DNA from: Oceanobacter sp.
Lineage (GTDB): Bacteria; Pseudomonadota; Gammaproteobacteria; Pseudomonadales; Oceanobacteraceae
Reading direction: 5' to 3'
Assembly: GCA_002733645.1 (NCBI GenBank)
Contig: NVWL01000047.1
Location: 47,645-111,644 of the forward strand
DNA length: 64,000 nucleotides
Shown: piece after piece, positions 27,002-38,318 of the stretch
Layout: every line of letters begins with the position of its first letter
How positions within the stretch are numbered: the first letter of the stretch is position 1
Program-made: the position numbers and the translations under genes
The notes under the pieces: model-generated
What the model was told of the DNA's origin: nothing
Databases searched by the model: none
The model's input: only the letters and a program-made list of their open reading frames with translations

Positions 27002-27102
27002 ATTATTATTACTCTAAGCATGAAGGCTTTATAGCTATTCTAAGCGCATAAGACTTCCAGAATAGCCGCTCAACGCTTGTTTTACTGCCCCTTTACACAA
27101 AA

Positions 27103-27124
27103 AAACCCGGCAAATGCCGGGTTT
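27103..27124 (-). terminator. terminator of glcB
   Basis: Perfect stem aaacccggca / tgccgggttt followed on the minus strand by a T-run, 36 bp past the glcB stop codon. Confidence 0.9.
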
Positions 27125-27159
27125 CTTACAAAGCTTTACGTCTGAGACGAATGGCTAAC

Positions 27160-29340
27160 TCAGTTAGCCGCTTTGAACTTCAAGCGGTAAGCGTGAAGTA
27201 GTGGCTCAGTGTAACCACTTGGCTGCTCTTTCCCTTTGAAGATAAGATCAGAAGCGGCTTTGAAGGCGATACCGTCGTAGCCTGGTGCCATGGCAATGTA
27301 CGTTGGGTCATTAGCATTCTGACCATCAACCACAGCGGCCATACGCTTCATGCCATCCTCAACCTGTTCACGAGTACAGATACCGTGCTCCAACCAGTTA
27401 GCAACGTGCTGAGAAGAGATACGCAGTGTCGCGCGGTCTTCCATCAAGCCAACGTTGTTGATGTCTGGCACTTTAGAACAACCAACGCCTGCATCAACCC
27501 AGCGTACAACGTAACCAAGAATACCCTGACAGTTGTTGTCGATTTCTTTCTGAATCTGCTCTGGAGTCAACGCTGCTGCTTCATCAGCGGTCATCAGAGG
27601 GATTGTTAGGATGTCATCAACCGAGGCATGAGTACGTGACTTCAGTTCGTTCTGTACCGCGAATACGTCTACTTTATGGTAGTGCATAGCGTGTAGAGTC
27701 GCAGCCGTTGGTGATGGAACCCAAGCGGTGTTTGCACCGGCTTTCGGGTGAACGATCTTCTGCTCCATCATCATGCCCATTTCATCAGGAATTGGCCACA
27801 TACCTTTACCGATCTGTGAACGACCTTGAAGGCCAGTCTCAAGACCTGTATCTACGTTCCAATCTTCGTAAGCGTTAATCCAGGTCTGCTGCTTCATGAT
27901 GGTCTTAGGCACGAATGGGCCTGCCAACATGGAAGTATGGATTTCATCGCCAGTACGATCCAAGAAGCCAGTGTTAATGAACACGACACGGTCTTTGGCA
28001 GAACGGATACATTCTTTCAGGTTAACGGTAGTACGACGTTCTTCATCCATGATGCCCATTTTCATAGTGAAACGTGGCAAGCCAAGCGCGTCTTCGATAC
28101 GACCAAACAATTCGTCAGCAAACGCGACTTCTTCTGGGCCGTGCATCTTAGGCTTAACGATGTTCACAGAGCCAGCAGTTGAGTTCTGGAACGGTGCATT
28201 GCCTTTCAGATCATGCATAGCAATCAGAGTCGTCATCATGCCATCCATAATGCCTTCAGGCACTTCAGCGCCGTCAGCTAGCAAGATTGCAGGGTTAGTC
28301 ATTAGGTGACCAACGTTACGGATGAACAACATTGAGCGGCCTTTCAGCTTAACGGATTCGCCGTTAACGCCTTGGTATTCGCGATCTGGGTTCATGGTAC
28401 GAGTGAAGGTTTTGCCACCTTTAGTGACTTCTTCAGCAAGGTCGCCCTTCATTAGGCCCAACCAGTTGCCGTAAGTTACTACTTTGTCAGCCGCATCAAC
28501 CGCAGCAACAGAGTCTTCACAATCCATGATAGTGGTCAGAGCCGATTCCATCAGGATGTCTTTTACGCCAGCCGCATCAGTCGAGCCAACCGGGGTGGTT
28601 GCATCCACTTGGATTTCAAAGTGCAAGCCGTTGTTCTTAATAAGAACAGACGTCGGTGCAGCAGTATCGCCGTTAAAGCCAACAAGTTGAGCTTCGTCTT
28701 TTAAGCCAGTCGTTGAGCCGTCTTTCAAAGTCACAACCAGCTTGCCGCCGTCGATAGCGTATTTGGTGCTATCAACGTGGTCGCCTGCGGCTAACGGAGC
28801 AGATTCGTTCAGGAAGTTACGAGCATATGCGATAACCTTGTCACCGCGGATTTTGTTGTAACCGCCAGCAAGCTTATCCGCGCCATCTTCTTCAGAGATA
28901 ACGTTAGTGCCGTATAGCGCATCATACAAAGAACCCCAACGAGCATTGGCAGCGTTAAGCGCAAAACGAGCGTTCATTACCGGTACAACCAACTGAGGAC
29001 CAGCCATTGTGCCGATTTCTGGCTCTACACTTGCTGTTGTTGCTTCGAAGTCACCGCCTTCTGGCATCAGGTAACCGATTTCTTGCAAGAACGCTTTGTA
29101 TTCAGTCGCGTTGTGCGCCTGACCTTTACGCTCAGAATGGTACGCATCAATCTTAGCTTGAAGATCATCACGTTTAGCCAACAAAGCACGGTTCTTAGGT
29201 GCTAGCTCATTTGCTACTGCATCGAAGCTTGCCCAGAACGCTTCCTGTTCAACACCAGTGCCTGGAATCGCTTTCTCATTGATGAAGTCGTACAACTCGC
29301 GAGCGATCTGTAAGCCGCCCTTCTGAACGTAATCTGTCAT
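27160..29340 (-). CDS. glcB: malate synthase G
   Basis: Condenses glyoxylate with acetyl-CoA to malate in the cytoplasm, part of the glyoxylate shunt used for growth on acetate, fatty acids or alkanes. The 726-residue length is typical of isoform G (E. coli 723). Recognisable blocks include [23 protein letters not shown] core near 265-285, [12 protein letters not shown] near 330, [16 protein letters not shown] near 425 with the catalytic Arg and Glu, and the later [23 protein letters not shown] region with the C-terminal catalytic Asp near 620. GAGG lies 8 nt before the ATG. A single gene with its own terminator; no isocitrate lyase is in the window. Confidence 0.96.
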   Translation of the reverse strand: MTDYVQKGGLQIARELYDFINEKAIPGTGVEQEAFWASFDAVANELAPKNRALLAKRDDLQAKIDAYHSERKGQAHNATEYKAFLQEIGYLMPEGGDFEATTASVEPEIGTMAGPQLVVPVMNARFALNAANARWGSLYDALYGTNVISEEDGADKLAGGYNKIRGDKVIAYARNFLNESAPLAAGDHVDSTKYAIDGGKLVVTLKDGSTTGLKDEAQLVGFNGDTAAPTSVLIKNNGLHFEIQVDATTPVGSTDAAGVKDILMESALTTIMDCEDSVAAVDAADKVVTYGNWLGLMKGDLAEEVTKGGKTFTRTMNPDREYQGVNGESVKLKGRSMLFIRNVGHLMTNPAILLADGAEVPEGIMDGMMTTLIAMHDLKGNAPFQNSTAGSVNIVKPKMHGPEEVAFADELFGRIEDALGLPRFTMKMGIMDEERRTTVNLKECIRSAKDRVVFINTGFLDRTGDEIHTSMLAGPFVPKTIMKQQTWINAYEDWNVDTGLETGLQGRSQIGKGMWPIPDEMGMMMEQKIVHPKAGANTAWVPSPTAATLHAMHYHKVDVFAVQNELKSRTHASVDDILTIPLMTADEAAALTPEQIQKEIDNNCQGILGYVVRWVDAGVGCSKVPDINNVGLMEDRATLRISSQHVANWLEHGICTREQVEDGMKRMAAVVDGQNANDPTYIAMAPGYDGIAFKAASDLIFKGKEQPSGYTEPLLHAYRLKFKAAN

Positions 29341-29610
29341 TGTTTAGCCTCAATTTTTTAATAAGCACAGGTTTTGCCGTGCTAGAGATCAATATCAACA
29401 GTCGCCTCTCGAAAAACGCACTCAGAGCGACGAAATTTTAGGGCCGCGAGTATACCGCAAGCGCTCTCGGACTGCTAACCAAGAGCGTTGTTTTGAACTT
29501 GAGTTAAAAATACTTATTCAAAACCTATACACAACATATACATCATGTGCTAATTTTGTACTTGGAGCTTGGCCGCACCAATCAATCCGTGAACCAACTG
29601 GAGGTCTGAA

Positions 29611-29835
29611 ATGGCTTCAAGAAAAAGTGCAAACCAGAAGTTTGACAAGGTAAACAGTGAGGAACGTCGCAACGTTTTAGAAACAGACGTTGAAATATTC
29701 CTTAAAAACGGCGGAAAAATTCAGGAGGTGCCACTCGGAATGAGCGGAGAGCAAAACTTTTTGAAAGCAGGTGCGGACGTCCGTCCATGTACTCGGGTGA
29801 ATATCATGTCGCCGATATCCCTAGGCCGGATATAA
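29611..29835 (+). CDS. 74-residue basic protein with FLKNGGKIQEV motif
   Basis: A small protein with a basic N-terminus (MASRKSANQKFDK) and a central segment VEIFLKNGGKIQEVPLGMSG. That segment recalls the C-terminal part of the Pseudomonas RNA-polymerase-binding protein SutA and some other small regulators (EEFLxxGGKxQE). The similarity is short and from memory. A GGAGG site 7 nt before the ATG supports expression. An internal AGGAGGT, 11 nt before an in-frame ATG at Met44, could allow a shorter product. It lies alone between glcB and the second giant lipoprotein, on the opposite strand to both. Confidence 0.65.
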   Translation: MASRKSANQKFDKVNSEERRNVLETDVEIFLKNGGKIQEVPLGMSGEQNFLKAGADVRPCTRVNIMSPISLGRI

Positions 29836-29847
29836 AACTCGTAATAA

Positions 29848-29863
29848 CAATTGGAGGTAATTG
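29848..29863 (+). promoter_or_regulatory. hairpin with GGAGGT loop, possible CsrA/RsmA site
   Basis: The arms caatt and aattg flank the loop ggaggt. CsrA/RsmA proteins bind GGA exposed in hairpin loops. No start codon follows at a usable distance, so it is not a normal ribosome site. It is only five base pairs long and may be chance. Confidence 0.3.
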
Positions 29864-29882
29864 GGGTACTTCAACGTACCCC
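29863..29882 (+). terminator. terminator between convergent genes
   Basis: A 7-bp stem ggggtac / gtacccc with a 6-nt loop, followed by gtttgattt on the plus strand. It lies between the small gene and the end of the second lipoprotein gene. The T-tract is weak. Confidence 0.6.
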
Positions 29883-29896
29883 GTTTGATTTCATGA

Positions 29897-32890
29897 TTAG
29901 TTCAATGTTTCCCAGCTGCCGTCTATGTAGCGAATGACCCAAATGCCAGACTCATTGGCAATTTTCCCATACACCGCATCACGAAAGTTAATCACAAATA
30001 CAGAATCATCAAAGTTACGCGACGTCGCCGGCTCTGCTGTATTTGAGATCACGCAACGATCGAGAAGACCTTCTTCATTAACGCGGTAACGGTACAAGGG
30101 AAAGCCGGTTAGAAGATCAAGCTGAGAGCCAGCCAGAATTTCGCTATCTACTGTATCGCTCGTGCCATCAGCGTAAGTTAATGAAACACCGTCTTTGTAG
30201 ATCGCAATACTACTGGTCTCAACCGTATTATTTTCTGTGCTGAAATCAAAAATAATACGATCTAAATTTGGGCCGACGCCAGTGTAAACACCGGTAGTAT
30301 TTACTGAGGTGTAATCATGAGATAAGGCCGCCGAGATATTCACCACATTGCTATAAGGTGCTGTGACCTGAATATCAAGCAGGGTTTTAGGCTCTGTTGT
30401 GCTGTTATAGTCCAGTAAAATTTCTGCAGTCACACGAGCAGTGCTAAAACCAAGTTGAGCCGGAAGGTAAAGCGTGCCATCTAATTGCTGCAGGCTCGTT
30501 GGTAACGTATCCAGAATCAAGCAACCATTTGTATCAGAGACCACTGGAAGCTCAACAAAATACACCCCCTTGCCGTCAACCTCAGGACGAGAGAAAACAC
30601 CCAACTCCCATAGCTCATTCACTGCAGCCTGAAGATCGCGTTCACCATTCAAGCGTTGTTTAGGTTGGCACTTTGAGACGGTAGGTGCCGAACTTCCTCC
30701 AGAGAGAGTGCACTCTTCATAATCGAAAGTCGCAATCATCTCTTCAATATCATCATCAGCATCAATGTCGGTTGTATCTTCACGCATCACCGTGGGATAG
30801 AAGCGATAGCGTAATGCGTCACCACCATTGATAAAGTATTCAAAATATTCGACTGAGCGCTCATTAATTGTTTCTACCCCTGTACGATAACTCACTAAGC
30901 CAGTTTCAATACTTCCTTTCGTCAATCCAGAGACACCTGAACTGTCAAAGAACGAGTTAAAGGAGGCAAAGCTCGTTTCAGGGTAAAAGGCATCGGCTTG
31001 ATTCGACTTCGCAGACACAAACAAAGATGCGATATTTTTGTCGTTATCAGACTCATCCTCAACCACATCAGAGATTCGTGAGTTAAGCACCACTTCTTCA
31101 ATATTGAAACGACGCTCGCCAGAACCGGCTGGATCAAGCACACCGATGTAAGACAAGGTAAGTATGCCCGTTAACTCAGTTTCAGAGTCAGTCGCAACGT
31201 CCGCTGCATCATACAAAGCAAACTGCGACCAGCGTATTTGATACGCCACTTCAGGTTGGCTTAGAGGGTCTTGAAGAACTGACACGGGTTCATCGTAAAA
31301 CACTCGTAAACTCGGACTGCTAACAATGTCATCGTTATCATCAAGTAGGTAATCCAATTCAAGCATTAGGTCGTTGATTTTCAGCGATCCAAGAATCACA
31401 ACATCGATGCCCTGAGAGCTGGTTGGGTTCTCATTACTGTCATTAAGATTCACATCGGCGACTTCTTGTTGAACTGTCAGTTGCCCGCCGTTAATGGTTA
31501 AAACGCCGTTACTGTATGAAGAGCTGTTGTACCACGCCCAACTACTATCAGCGGTAGGACACCCGCCTCCTAGGTAACAGTCTCGATAAAACTCAAAGAC
31601 TTGTTGGTAAGCGACCATCAGTTCATCTAGATTTTCAGCATTATCATCACCAATGGCCTGCAACAAGTTGCCGTACTTATCCAGCTCAGCACGATAACCA
31701 TCTTCAAAGAAGTTTTCATCGTAGTTACGGAGCAGATCAACAAACGCTTTTGCACGAGTAATGCCGAGTTCGAAATCTTCAAGGTCACTCCCCAACAAAG
31801 TCGCCAAGGAAGCAGGCGTTGTTGTCGTTAATTCACCATCAGCAAAAGCATCACTGTCGCTTCGTAATTTGGAAACAACCGCATCGACATAGGTTTGAAC
31901 CGTGCTGTTCGTCACTTCCGCTTGCTCAAGATTATCCGCAGCTTTCGTGTATAACGAAGATAGAGAGATCGTTTGCCCCCCCCCTTTTTGATAAAGCTGA
32001 GCTGCATTGGTAATCAAGTCCGCAGCAACCGCCTGAGAGAAAAACGGTAAATCTACCGTACCTTCATACTCTAATTCATAAGCTTGTATCGCCGCTAAAA
32101 TCGCACCATAACGAATTGAATCCGTCGCTTCTGTGGTGTTTTTATCTTTCAACTCATTCAATTGCGTAAGATCAGCAGGCTCAGAGTTTTGTACTGCCTC
32201 TAGACCAAACAACCGTGATATCTGAGATTCCGCCTGTACAACCGAATACACAGAGTAATACCCCGTCTCTAGCCATCCGGCATCTTGTTGATCACCACTC
32301 GACTCGCTATACACTAACGCCTGAGCCAAACCGGCAGCCAAATCAGTTAATGACGTTATACGAACTCGCTCACCATCAGAAAGACCATACGCCACTGAGC
32401 GCCAACCGGGTGTGGCAGCAACACTGTAATTATCACCAAAGCTGGCACTACCGCATCCTGCCACCAACTGACAGCGACGTGTCGTCTGAGCAACGCCTTG
32501 AGCATCATCTCGGTCACGACCGTAGACATCGAAGTAAAATAACTCATTACCATCAATAATGACTTGCGCTTCGCCTTGATTATCTGTCACGTAAGGCGCA
32601 TAAACAGGCGCCCCCGGTTCCACTTCGGACAACCGGCCAGATTCAGAAATAAGTACCGACCGGATCAAGGCTTGATCAAAATCTTCTTGCCCAACCTGAA
32701 CATCAACTGAAATGAGACTGCTCGACGACCCTCCGTCATCACTGCAACCAGACATCACAGCAGCGGCACCAGCCACCACGGCCGGCGCAATAACTCGACA
32801 CGCCTTAGGCGCACGAAGAGACAGAGAGGTAAAGCGGACACTACTAGTTAAACGGCGAAGAAACATAGGAAGAAAAATAGCCTGATTCAC
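29897..32890 (-). CDS. giant lipoprotein, paralogue B
   Basis: A 997-residue exported lipoprotein. Translation probably starts at GTG 32890, which has GAGG 5 nt upstream. A long n-region with several Arg precedes PAVVAGAAAVMSGC, with the lipidated Cys near residue 49 followed by SDDGGSSSS. The layout repeats that of paralogue A: beta domain with RRCQLVAGCG, helical domain starting SLTDLAAGLAQALV, the segment ISRLFGLEAV (A has ISKMFGLSDV), loop CYLGGGC, beta-rich half, and the end WVIRYIDGSW. The SDD after Cys could be read as an inner-membrane retention hint only if Asp were at +2, and it is Ser here. Function unknown. It is alone on its strand, about 230 bp from the divergent PTPS-like gene. 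Confidence 0.78.
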   Translation of the reverse strand: MNQAIFLPMFLRRLTSSVRFTSLSLRAPKACRVIAPAVVAGAAAVMSGCSDDGGSSSSLISVDVQVGQEDFDQALIRSVLISESGRLSEVEPGAPVYAPYVTDNQGEAQVIIDGNELFYFDVYGRDRDDAQGVAQTTRRCQLVAGCGSASFGDNYSVAATPGWRSVAYGLSDGERVRITSLTDLAAGLAQALVYSESSGDQQDAGWLETGYYSVYSVVQAESQISRLFGLEAVQNSEPADLTQLNELKDKNTTEATDSIRYGAILAAIQAYELEYEGTVDLPFFSQAVAADLITNAAQLYQKGGGQTISLSSLYTKAADNLEQAEVTNSTVQTYVDAVVSKLRSDSDAFADGELTTTTPASLATLLGSDLEDFELGITRAKAFVDLLRNYDENFFEDGYRAELDKYGNLLQAIGDDNAENLDELMVAYQQVFEFYRDCYLGGGCPTADSSWAWYNSSSYSNGVLTINGGQLTVQQEVADVNLNDSNENPTSSQGIDVVILGSLKINDLMLELDYLLDDNDDIVSSPSLRVFYDEPVSVLQDPLSQPEVAYQIRWSQFALYDAADVATDSETELTGILTLSYIGVLDPAGSGERRFNIEEVVLNSRISDVVEDESDNDKNIASLFVSAKSNQADAFYPETSFASFNSFFDSSGVSGLTKGSIETGLVSYRTGVETINERSVEYFEYFINGGDALRYRFYPTVMREDTTDIDADDDIEEMIATFDYEECTLSGGSSAPTVSKCQPKQRLNGERDLQAAVNELWELGVFSRPEVDGKGVYFVELPVVSDTNGCLILDTLPTSLQQLDGTLYLPAQLGFSTARVTAEILLDYNSTTEPKTLLDIQVTAPYSNVVNISAALSHDYTSVNTTGVYTGVGPNLDRIIFDFSTENNTVETSSIAIYKDGVSLTYADGTSDTVDSEILAGSQLDLLTGFPLYRYRVNEEGLLDRCVISNTAEPATSRNFDDSVFVINFRDAVYGKIANESGIWVIRYIDGSWETLN

Positions 32891-33117
32891 AAAAACCTCG
32901 GATGTTCAAAAATATGGCTGGCGGCAATAATAACAGCCCGGCTAATACATACCAGAACTGCCTGATCTTCACTCGTAAGGAATTGCCAACACAAACGAGG
33001 AATTCCGCCTGATTCAGCAGCGACTTTCCTTTATACTGCCGCCCATTACCGGCGAAAGAACACATTGAAGCTTTCAACGGACAGATCCATTAGTACAGAG
33101 CTTATTAGTAGAGACCT

Positions 33118-33951
33118 ATGCACTTATTCGTCGAACAACTCACCAACGTTGACTTCAGCTACCTAGATTTAAGCCGCGGTATTGTAGGCGAAACATGGTG
33201 GGCATCCGCCATATTAGAAGGTGAGTTGGATCAGCAAGGCATGGTCTGTGACTTTGGTACCGTTAAAAAAGTTCTACGTAACTGGATGGACGATGAAATT
33301 GACCACCGCTTGCTGGTGCCTGAGCTTGCCGAAGGTCTAACCATCACACAATCAGCAGATCGCATTGAACTGCGTTGTGATACGGCTCGCGGCCCAATTA
33401 TCATGAACGCACCGCGTGAAGCCGTGACTTTAATTGACGCTAAAGAAATCACAATTCAAAGCGTAGCTTCATGGTGCATTCGCCAGTTGGAGCCACACTT
33501 TCCTAATAGTATTGATCAACTATCACTCGACTTCACTCCTGAAGAAATCAATGGTGCTATGTACCATTACAGTCACGGTTTAAAGAAGCACGATGGCAAT
33601 TGCCAACGCATCGCTCATGGTCACCGTTCCCGAATTCAAATCTGGCTGGATGGAAATCGTAATCAAGATGAAGAAGCTTACTGGGCTGATCTCTGGAAGG
33701 ACATCTACATCGGAAGCAAAGAAGACCTCATCGATAGCCCTGAAGACGAATACCAGTTTGAATACACAGCACAACAAGGCGAATTTTATCTCTCCCTGTC
33801 AAAACAACATTGTTACCTGATAGATACAGATACCACCGTTGAACTGATCGCCAACCACCTTGCTAACAAGATCAAAGCACGCCACCCCAATACCCAAGTA
33901 ACAGTGCGTGCGTTTGAAGGGGTCAACAAAGGGGCGATGGTGACTCTTTAA
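33118..33951 (+). CDS. tandem 6-pyruvoyl-tetrahydropterin synthase/QueD-like protein
   Basis: A 277-residue protein built of two PTPS-like halves. The N-terminal half (1-110) keeps the GMVCDFGTVKK and EIDHRLL elements, but has VGETWW where the zinc HGH should be. The C-terminal half (140-277) keeps YSHGLKKHDGNCQRIAHGH, with the catalytic-type Cys and the three zinc His, but lacks the LDH and DF elements. Active sites of this family form between subunits, so the two halves may build one composite site. Usual QueD is about 120 residues. The substrate may be a pterin or a 7-deazaguanine precursor; queF occurs elsewhere in the window. It ends in a strong bidirectional terminator. Confidence 0.8.
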   Translation: MHLFVEQLTNVDFSYLDLSRGIVGETWWASAILEGELDQQGMVCDFGTVKKVLRNWMDDEIDHRLLVPELAEGLTITQSADRIELRCDTARGPIIMNAPREAVTLIDAKEITIQSVASWCIRQLEPHFPNSIDQLSLDFTPEEINGAMYHYSHGLKKHDGNCQRIAHGHRSRIQIWLDGNRNQDEEAYWADLWKDIYIGSKEDLIDSPEDEYQFEYTAQQGEFYLSLSKQHCYLIDTDTTVELIANHLANKIKARHPNTQVTVRAFEGVNKGAMVTL

Positions 33952-33984
33952 CCTCTAACAACCCATTCATTTTCAAGACATAAA

Positions 33985-34007
33985 AAAAGCACGCTCAGCG
34001 TGCTTTT
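33985..34007. terminator. bidirectional terminator
   Basis: A perfect 10-bp stem aaaagcacgc / gcgtgctttt with a 3-nt loop between the convergent PTPS-like and DedA genes, with A and T runs on the two sides. Confidence 0.9.
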
Positions 34008-34034
34008 AACAACTCCAACGAGACAGCCAGTATC

Positions 34035-34598
34035 TTAAACCTGAGTTTCAATCTTTCGCTTAATTCGACGTTGGCCTAGCCAGAACAATACTAAGGCCAC
34101 CGGTAACAAGTACCACATATATCCATGCAGCTCCTCGCCAAACTGTCGCCCTAAATACAACGTAGTGAAAAACAGAGCCGCAGCCCACCCCACAATAGAG
34201 ACAACATTGGCTAAGCAAAAAGGCACTGGATGCACCCGCGCCAAACCACACGCAATGTATCCAAAGGTGCGAATTCCAGGCATACACCGAATCAACATAA
34301 TTTGACTCCACGGTGACAACTGCAATGGGCGCATTTGCCGACGAATCAAGGGCTGTCGCATTTTATGACGGAGCCACGGCCACACTAACGCCAAACGTCC
34401 TAGTAAATACAACGCGGTATCGCCAATAAAGATACCGAGACACACGGCAAAAAAAGCTAAGCCCGGAGCCATTTTTTCACTTGCCGCCAGAAAACCAGCA
34501 CCAATAATAGCAATATCTTCGAGTACAAATGTCGATATCACCACTAAAAAAATTGGCCACACCGGGTGATCATAATAAAGGAGTAAATCTTCGAGCAT
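34035..34598 (-). CDS. DedA family membrane protein
   Basis: A 187-residue polytopic inner-membrane protein of the DedA (VTT/SNARE-associated) family. It has hydrophobic segments near 10-30, 45-65, 120-145 and 150-175. The family features are FVLEDIAIIGAGFLA near the N-terminus with its conserved Glu, GDTALYLLGR near 60, and RCMPGIRTFGYIACGLARV near 105-123 with the conserved Arg and Gly. Members are implicated in phospholipid flipping and membrane homeostasis. It is a single gene between convergent and divergent neighbours. Confidence 0.88.
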   Translation of the reverse strand: MLEDLLLYYDHPVWPIFLVVISTFVLEDIAIIGAGFLAASEKMAPGLAFFAVCLGIFIGDTALYLLGRLALVWPWLRHKMRQPLIRRQMRPLQLSPWSQIMLIRCMPGIRTFGYIACGLARVHPVPFCLANVVSIVGWAAALFFTTLYLGRQFGEELHGYMWYLLPVALVLFWLGQRRIKRKIETQV

Positions 34599-34735
34599 GC
34601 CGTATCCACGTAAATTTTGACGCGAGATTGTAGCAGAACTCCCCCTTTTGCCTATCTGAACAACATCAATTTGAAGATTTTTTCAGTCAACTACTGAGTT
34701 CGAGTGAGAAATCCGTTAAAATTCCGCGCCATTAA

Positions 34736-36136
<1,401 letters not shown>

Positions 36137-36154
36137 GCGACTTCTTGTTTATAG

Positions 36155-36177
36155 AGCCTCCTTCGGGAGGCTTTTTT
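36155..36177 (+). terminator. terminator of purB
   Basis: Stem agcctcc / ggaggct with a TTCG tetraloop followed by a T-run, 18 bp past the purB stop codon. Confidence 0.92.
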
Positions 36178-36202
36178 GTATCTCACCGTTGTAGGTATTT
36201 CA

Positions 36203-37414
36203 ATGCACGTATTAGGTCATTTAACAGTTGAAGAATTTCTTCGAGATTACTGGCAACAAAAACCGGTATTAATACGAAACGCACTGCCAGAGTTTAAAGC
36301 CCTTATTCCTGCTGATGAACTGGCGGGAATGAGTCTTGAGGAAGACATTGAATCCCGCTTGATTATAGAAGAAGGCAGCAACGGGCCTTGGGAAATCCGT
36401 AAAGGCCCCTTCTCTGAGGCCGATTATCGCGCCCTACCCGACAACAAATGGACGCTGCTCATTCAGGCGGTGGACCAATACCTTCCCGAAGCGGCAGATT
36501 TATTAGAGCATTTTCGGTTTTTACCGTCATGGCGGATTGATGATCTAATGATCAGTTACGCCGTGGACGGTGGCTCTGTTGGCCCACATTACGATCAATA
36601 CGACGTATTTTTACTGCAAGCCGAAGGACAGCGAGAGTGGCGTATAGGGCAAATGTGCTCAGAGCAAAGTTCCATTTTAGAAGGCCCTGCGCTTAGAATT
36701 TTGGCCGACTTCAAAGAAACAGAGCGCTGGGTGCTTAATCCCGGCGACATGCTTTATTTGCCACCACAGCTCGCGCATTACGGTATCTCTCAAGGCGAGT
36801 GCATGACCTACTCCATCGGATTTCGCGCTCCATCAACGGCTGAGTTATTAGAGAGAACTCTTGATACCATCTTACCAACATTAACCGAAGACCAACGTTA
36901 CGCCGACCCCAACCTCACCCTGCAGAAAAATACAGGAGAAATAGGCGATGACGCCATCCAGCGCTTACGCTCATTACTGGAAGCTTCATTAAATAATGAT
37001 CGGCTTCTAGCCGACACGTTGGGCCAATTACTGACAGAATCAAAATACCCCGATCAAGCCCCAGAGTTTTCTGCCGAAGAACTCACGCAGAATTTAACAG
37101 CGTCATTAGATGAAGAGGCTTGGCAAAATTTCATTGAAGACCTACACGACATCCCCACACTCACTCGCAGTGAAGCGGCACGCTTTGCCTGGCATCGCTC
37201 AGGCTCACATTTGAACTTTTATGCCCAGGGCGAAAACGTGACCTTGCCCGCAACCACAGAACGTCTGGTTGCCATGCTAGGCAATCAGCGCCATTATGAA
37301 GTGTGTACTATCCTTGAGTCAGCACAAGACGACGCATCAAAAACGCTACTCATCGCTTTGTGGCAACACCAATTGATACGCGAGGGAGATGAATATGGAA
37401 ATCCGGACAACTGA
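36203..37414 (+). CDS. roxA: ribosomal protein uL16 3-hydroxylase (cupin 4 family)
   Basis: Fe(II)/2-oxoglutarate oxygenase that hydroxylates an Arg of ribosomal protein uL16. The 403-residue protein has a JmjC-type cupin core with the iron triad visible as His-x-Asp in GPHYDQYDVF near residue 125 and a distal His in PPQLAHYGIS near 190. The winged C-terminal dimerisation part follows. The frame runs 9 codons upstream, through the purB terminator T-run, to a TTG; ATG at 36203 with AGG upstream is far more likely. E. coli YcfD/RoxA has 373 residues. The GNAT gene overlaps its 3' end by 20 bp, so the two are co-transcribed. Confidence 0.9.
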   Translation: MHVLGHLTVEEFLRDYWQQKPVLIRNALPEFKALIPADELAGMSLEEDIESRLIIEEGSNGPWEIRKGPFSEADYRALPDNKWTLLIQAVDQYLPEAADLLEHFRFLPSWRIDDLMISYAVDGGSVGPHYDQYDVFLLQAEGQREWRIGQMCSEQSSILEGPALRILADFKETERWVLNPGDMLYLPPQLAHYGISQGECMTYSIGFRAPSTAELLERTLDTILPTLTEDQRYADPNLTLQKNTGEIGDDAIQRLRSLLEASLNNDRLLADTLGQLLTESKYPDQAPEFSAEELTQNLTASLDEEAWQNFIEDLHDIPTLTRSEAARFAWHRSGSHLNFYAQGENVTLPATTERLVAMLGNQRHYEVCTILESAQDDASKTLLIALWQHQLIREGDEYGNPDN

Positions 37415-38306
37415 TTGGAAATCAAGTCGAGACTTAATTCGGAAAATCAGAACCGAAGTTTTTATCGACGAGCAAGGCGTGCCTCCTGAACTTGAATGGG
37501 ATGACGCCGATTTAAAAGCCACGCACTTTATTGCTTTTGAAGGGCGCAATCCTATTGGTTGCGCGCGCCTTATGGATAACGGTCACTTTGGCCGCATGGC
37601 GGTTGTAAAAGAGCACCGCCATAATCATTGGGGGTCAAGATTACTCAGAGCCATTGAAAGCCACGCTCGCAATGAATTGAAAATCAAAGAAATCCACGCC
37701 AACGCTCAAACTAAAGCCATCGCATTTTATAAAAAAAATGAATTCAATATTCGTGGTGGTTTTTTTGATGACGCCGGTATGCCACATGTAGAAATTCATA
37801 AAGCGCCCGGTGCTCCGCGAACTAACTGGGTCATGAGTCCTGGCCGCGATGAAACCATTTATAATCTCACCTCAATAACTGACATGGTGGGTTGGATTGA
37901 ATTAACTTTAGGGGCCAACCCTCGCTCTGCCACCCTCATTTGCCATGATCTAAATTTACCAGTTTGGGCGCACCCTGCCGTACTTGATGCAATCAGTGAG
38001 TTCGCCCGTCGCTCACCAAAACGTCGCGTTAATATATTAATTCCTTCAGAGCGAACCGGTATTTCAAGGCACCCCCTACTGCGACTCCAGCAGCGTTTAA
38101 GTAGCCGAATGACATTAGGTATTCACTCTGGTGCAGATACGAACTTATTAATTACCCCGAGCTGGGGATACATGAAAATAACAGAACCCTTGAACGCCAT
38201 CGCTTGCATGGGAGATCCGGGAACGGTTCGCCGTCTCGAATCTCAATATTCGCATTTATTGCAAGTAGCTCAACGATCTAAAGAAGCGCGGCGTTTAGCG
38301 ATATAA
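37395..38306 (+). CDS. GNAT N-acetyltransferase with extra C-terminal domain
   Basis: A 303-residue protein. The first 140 residues form a GNAT domain of the ElaA-like kind: VFIDEQGVPPELEWD near 20-35, ARLMDNGHFGRMAVV near 58 and acetyl-CoA loop HRHNHWGSRLL, then AIAFYKKNEF near 110. Residues 155-300 form a second domain with YNLTSITDMVGWIELTLG and HPLLRLQQRLSSR that resembles the unnamed domain behind GNATs next to purB in Pseudomonas. ATG at 37395, 6 nt behind GGGAG, is preferred to the ATG two codons earlier, which is too close to the ribosome site. Substrate unknown. Confidence 0.86.
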   Translation: MEIRTTDWKSSRDLIRKIRTEVFIDEQGVPPELEWDDADLKATHFIAFEGRNPIGCARLMDNGHFGRMAVVKEHRHNHWGSRLLRAIESHARNELKIKEIHANAQTKAIAFYKKNEFNIRGGFFDDAGMPHVEIHKAPGAPRTNWVMSPGRDETIYNLTSITDMVGWIELTLGANPRSATLICHDLNLPVWAHPAVLDAISEFARRSPKRRVNILIPSERTGISRHPLLRLQQRLSSRMTLGIHSGADTNLLITPSWGYMKITEPLNAIACMGDPGTVRRLESQYSHLLQVAQRSKEARRLAI

Positions 38307-38318
38307 CTAACGTAAGCA

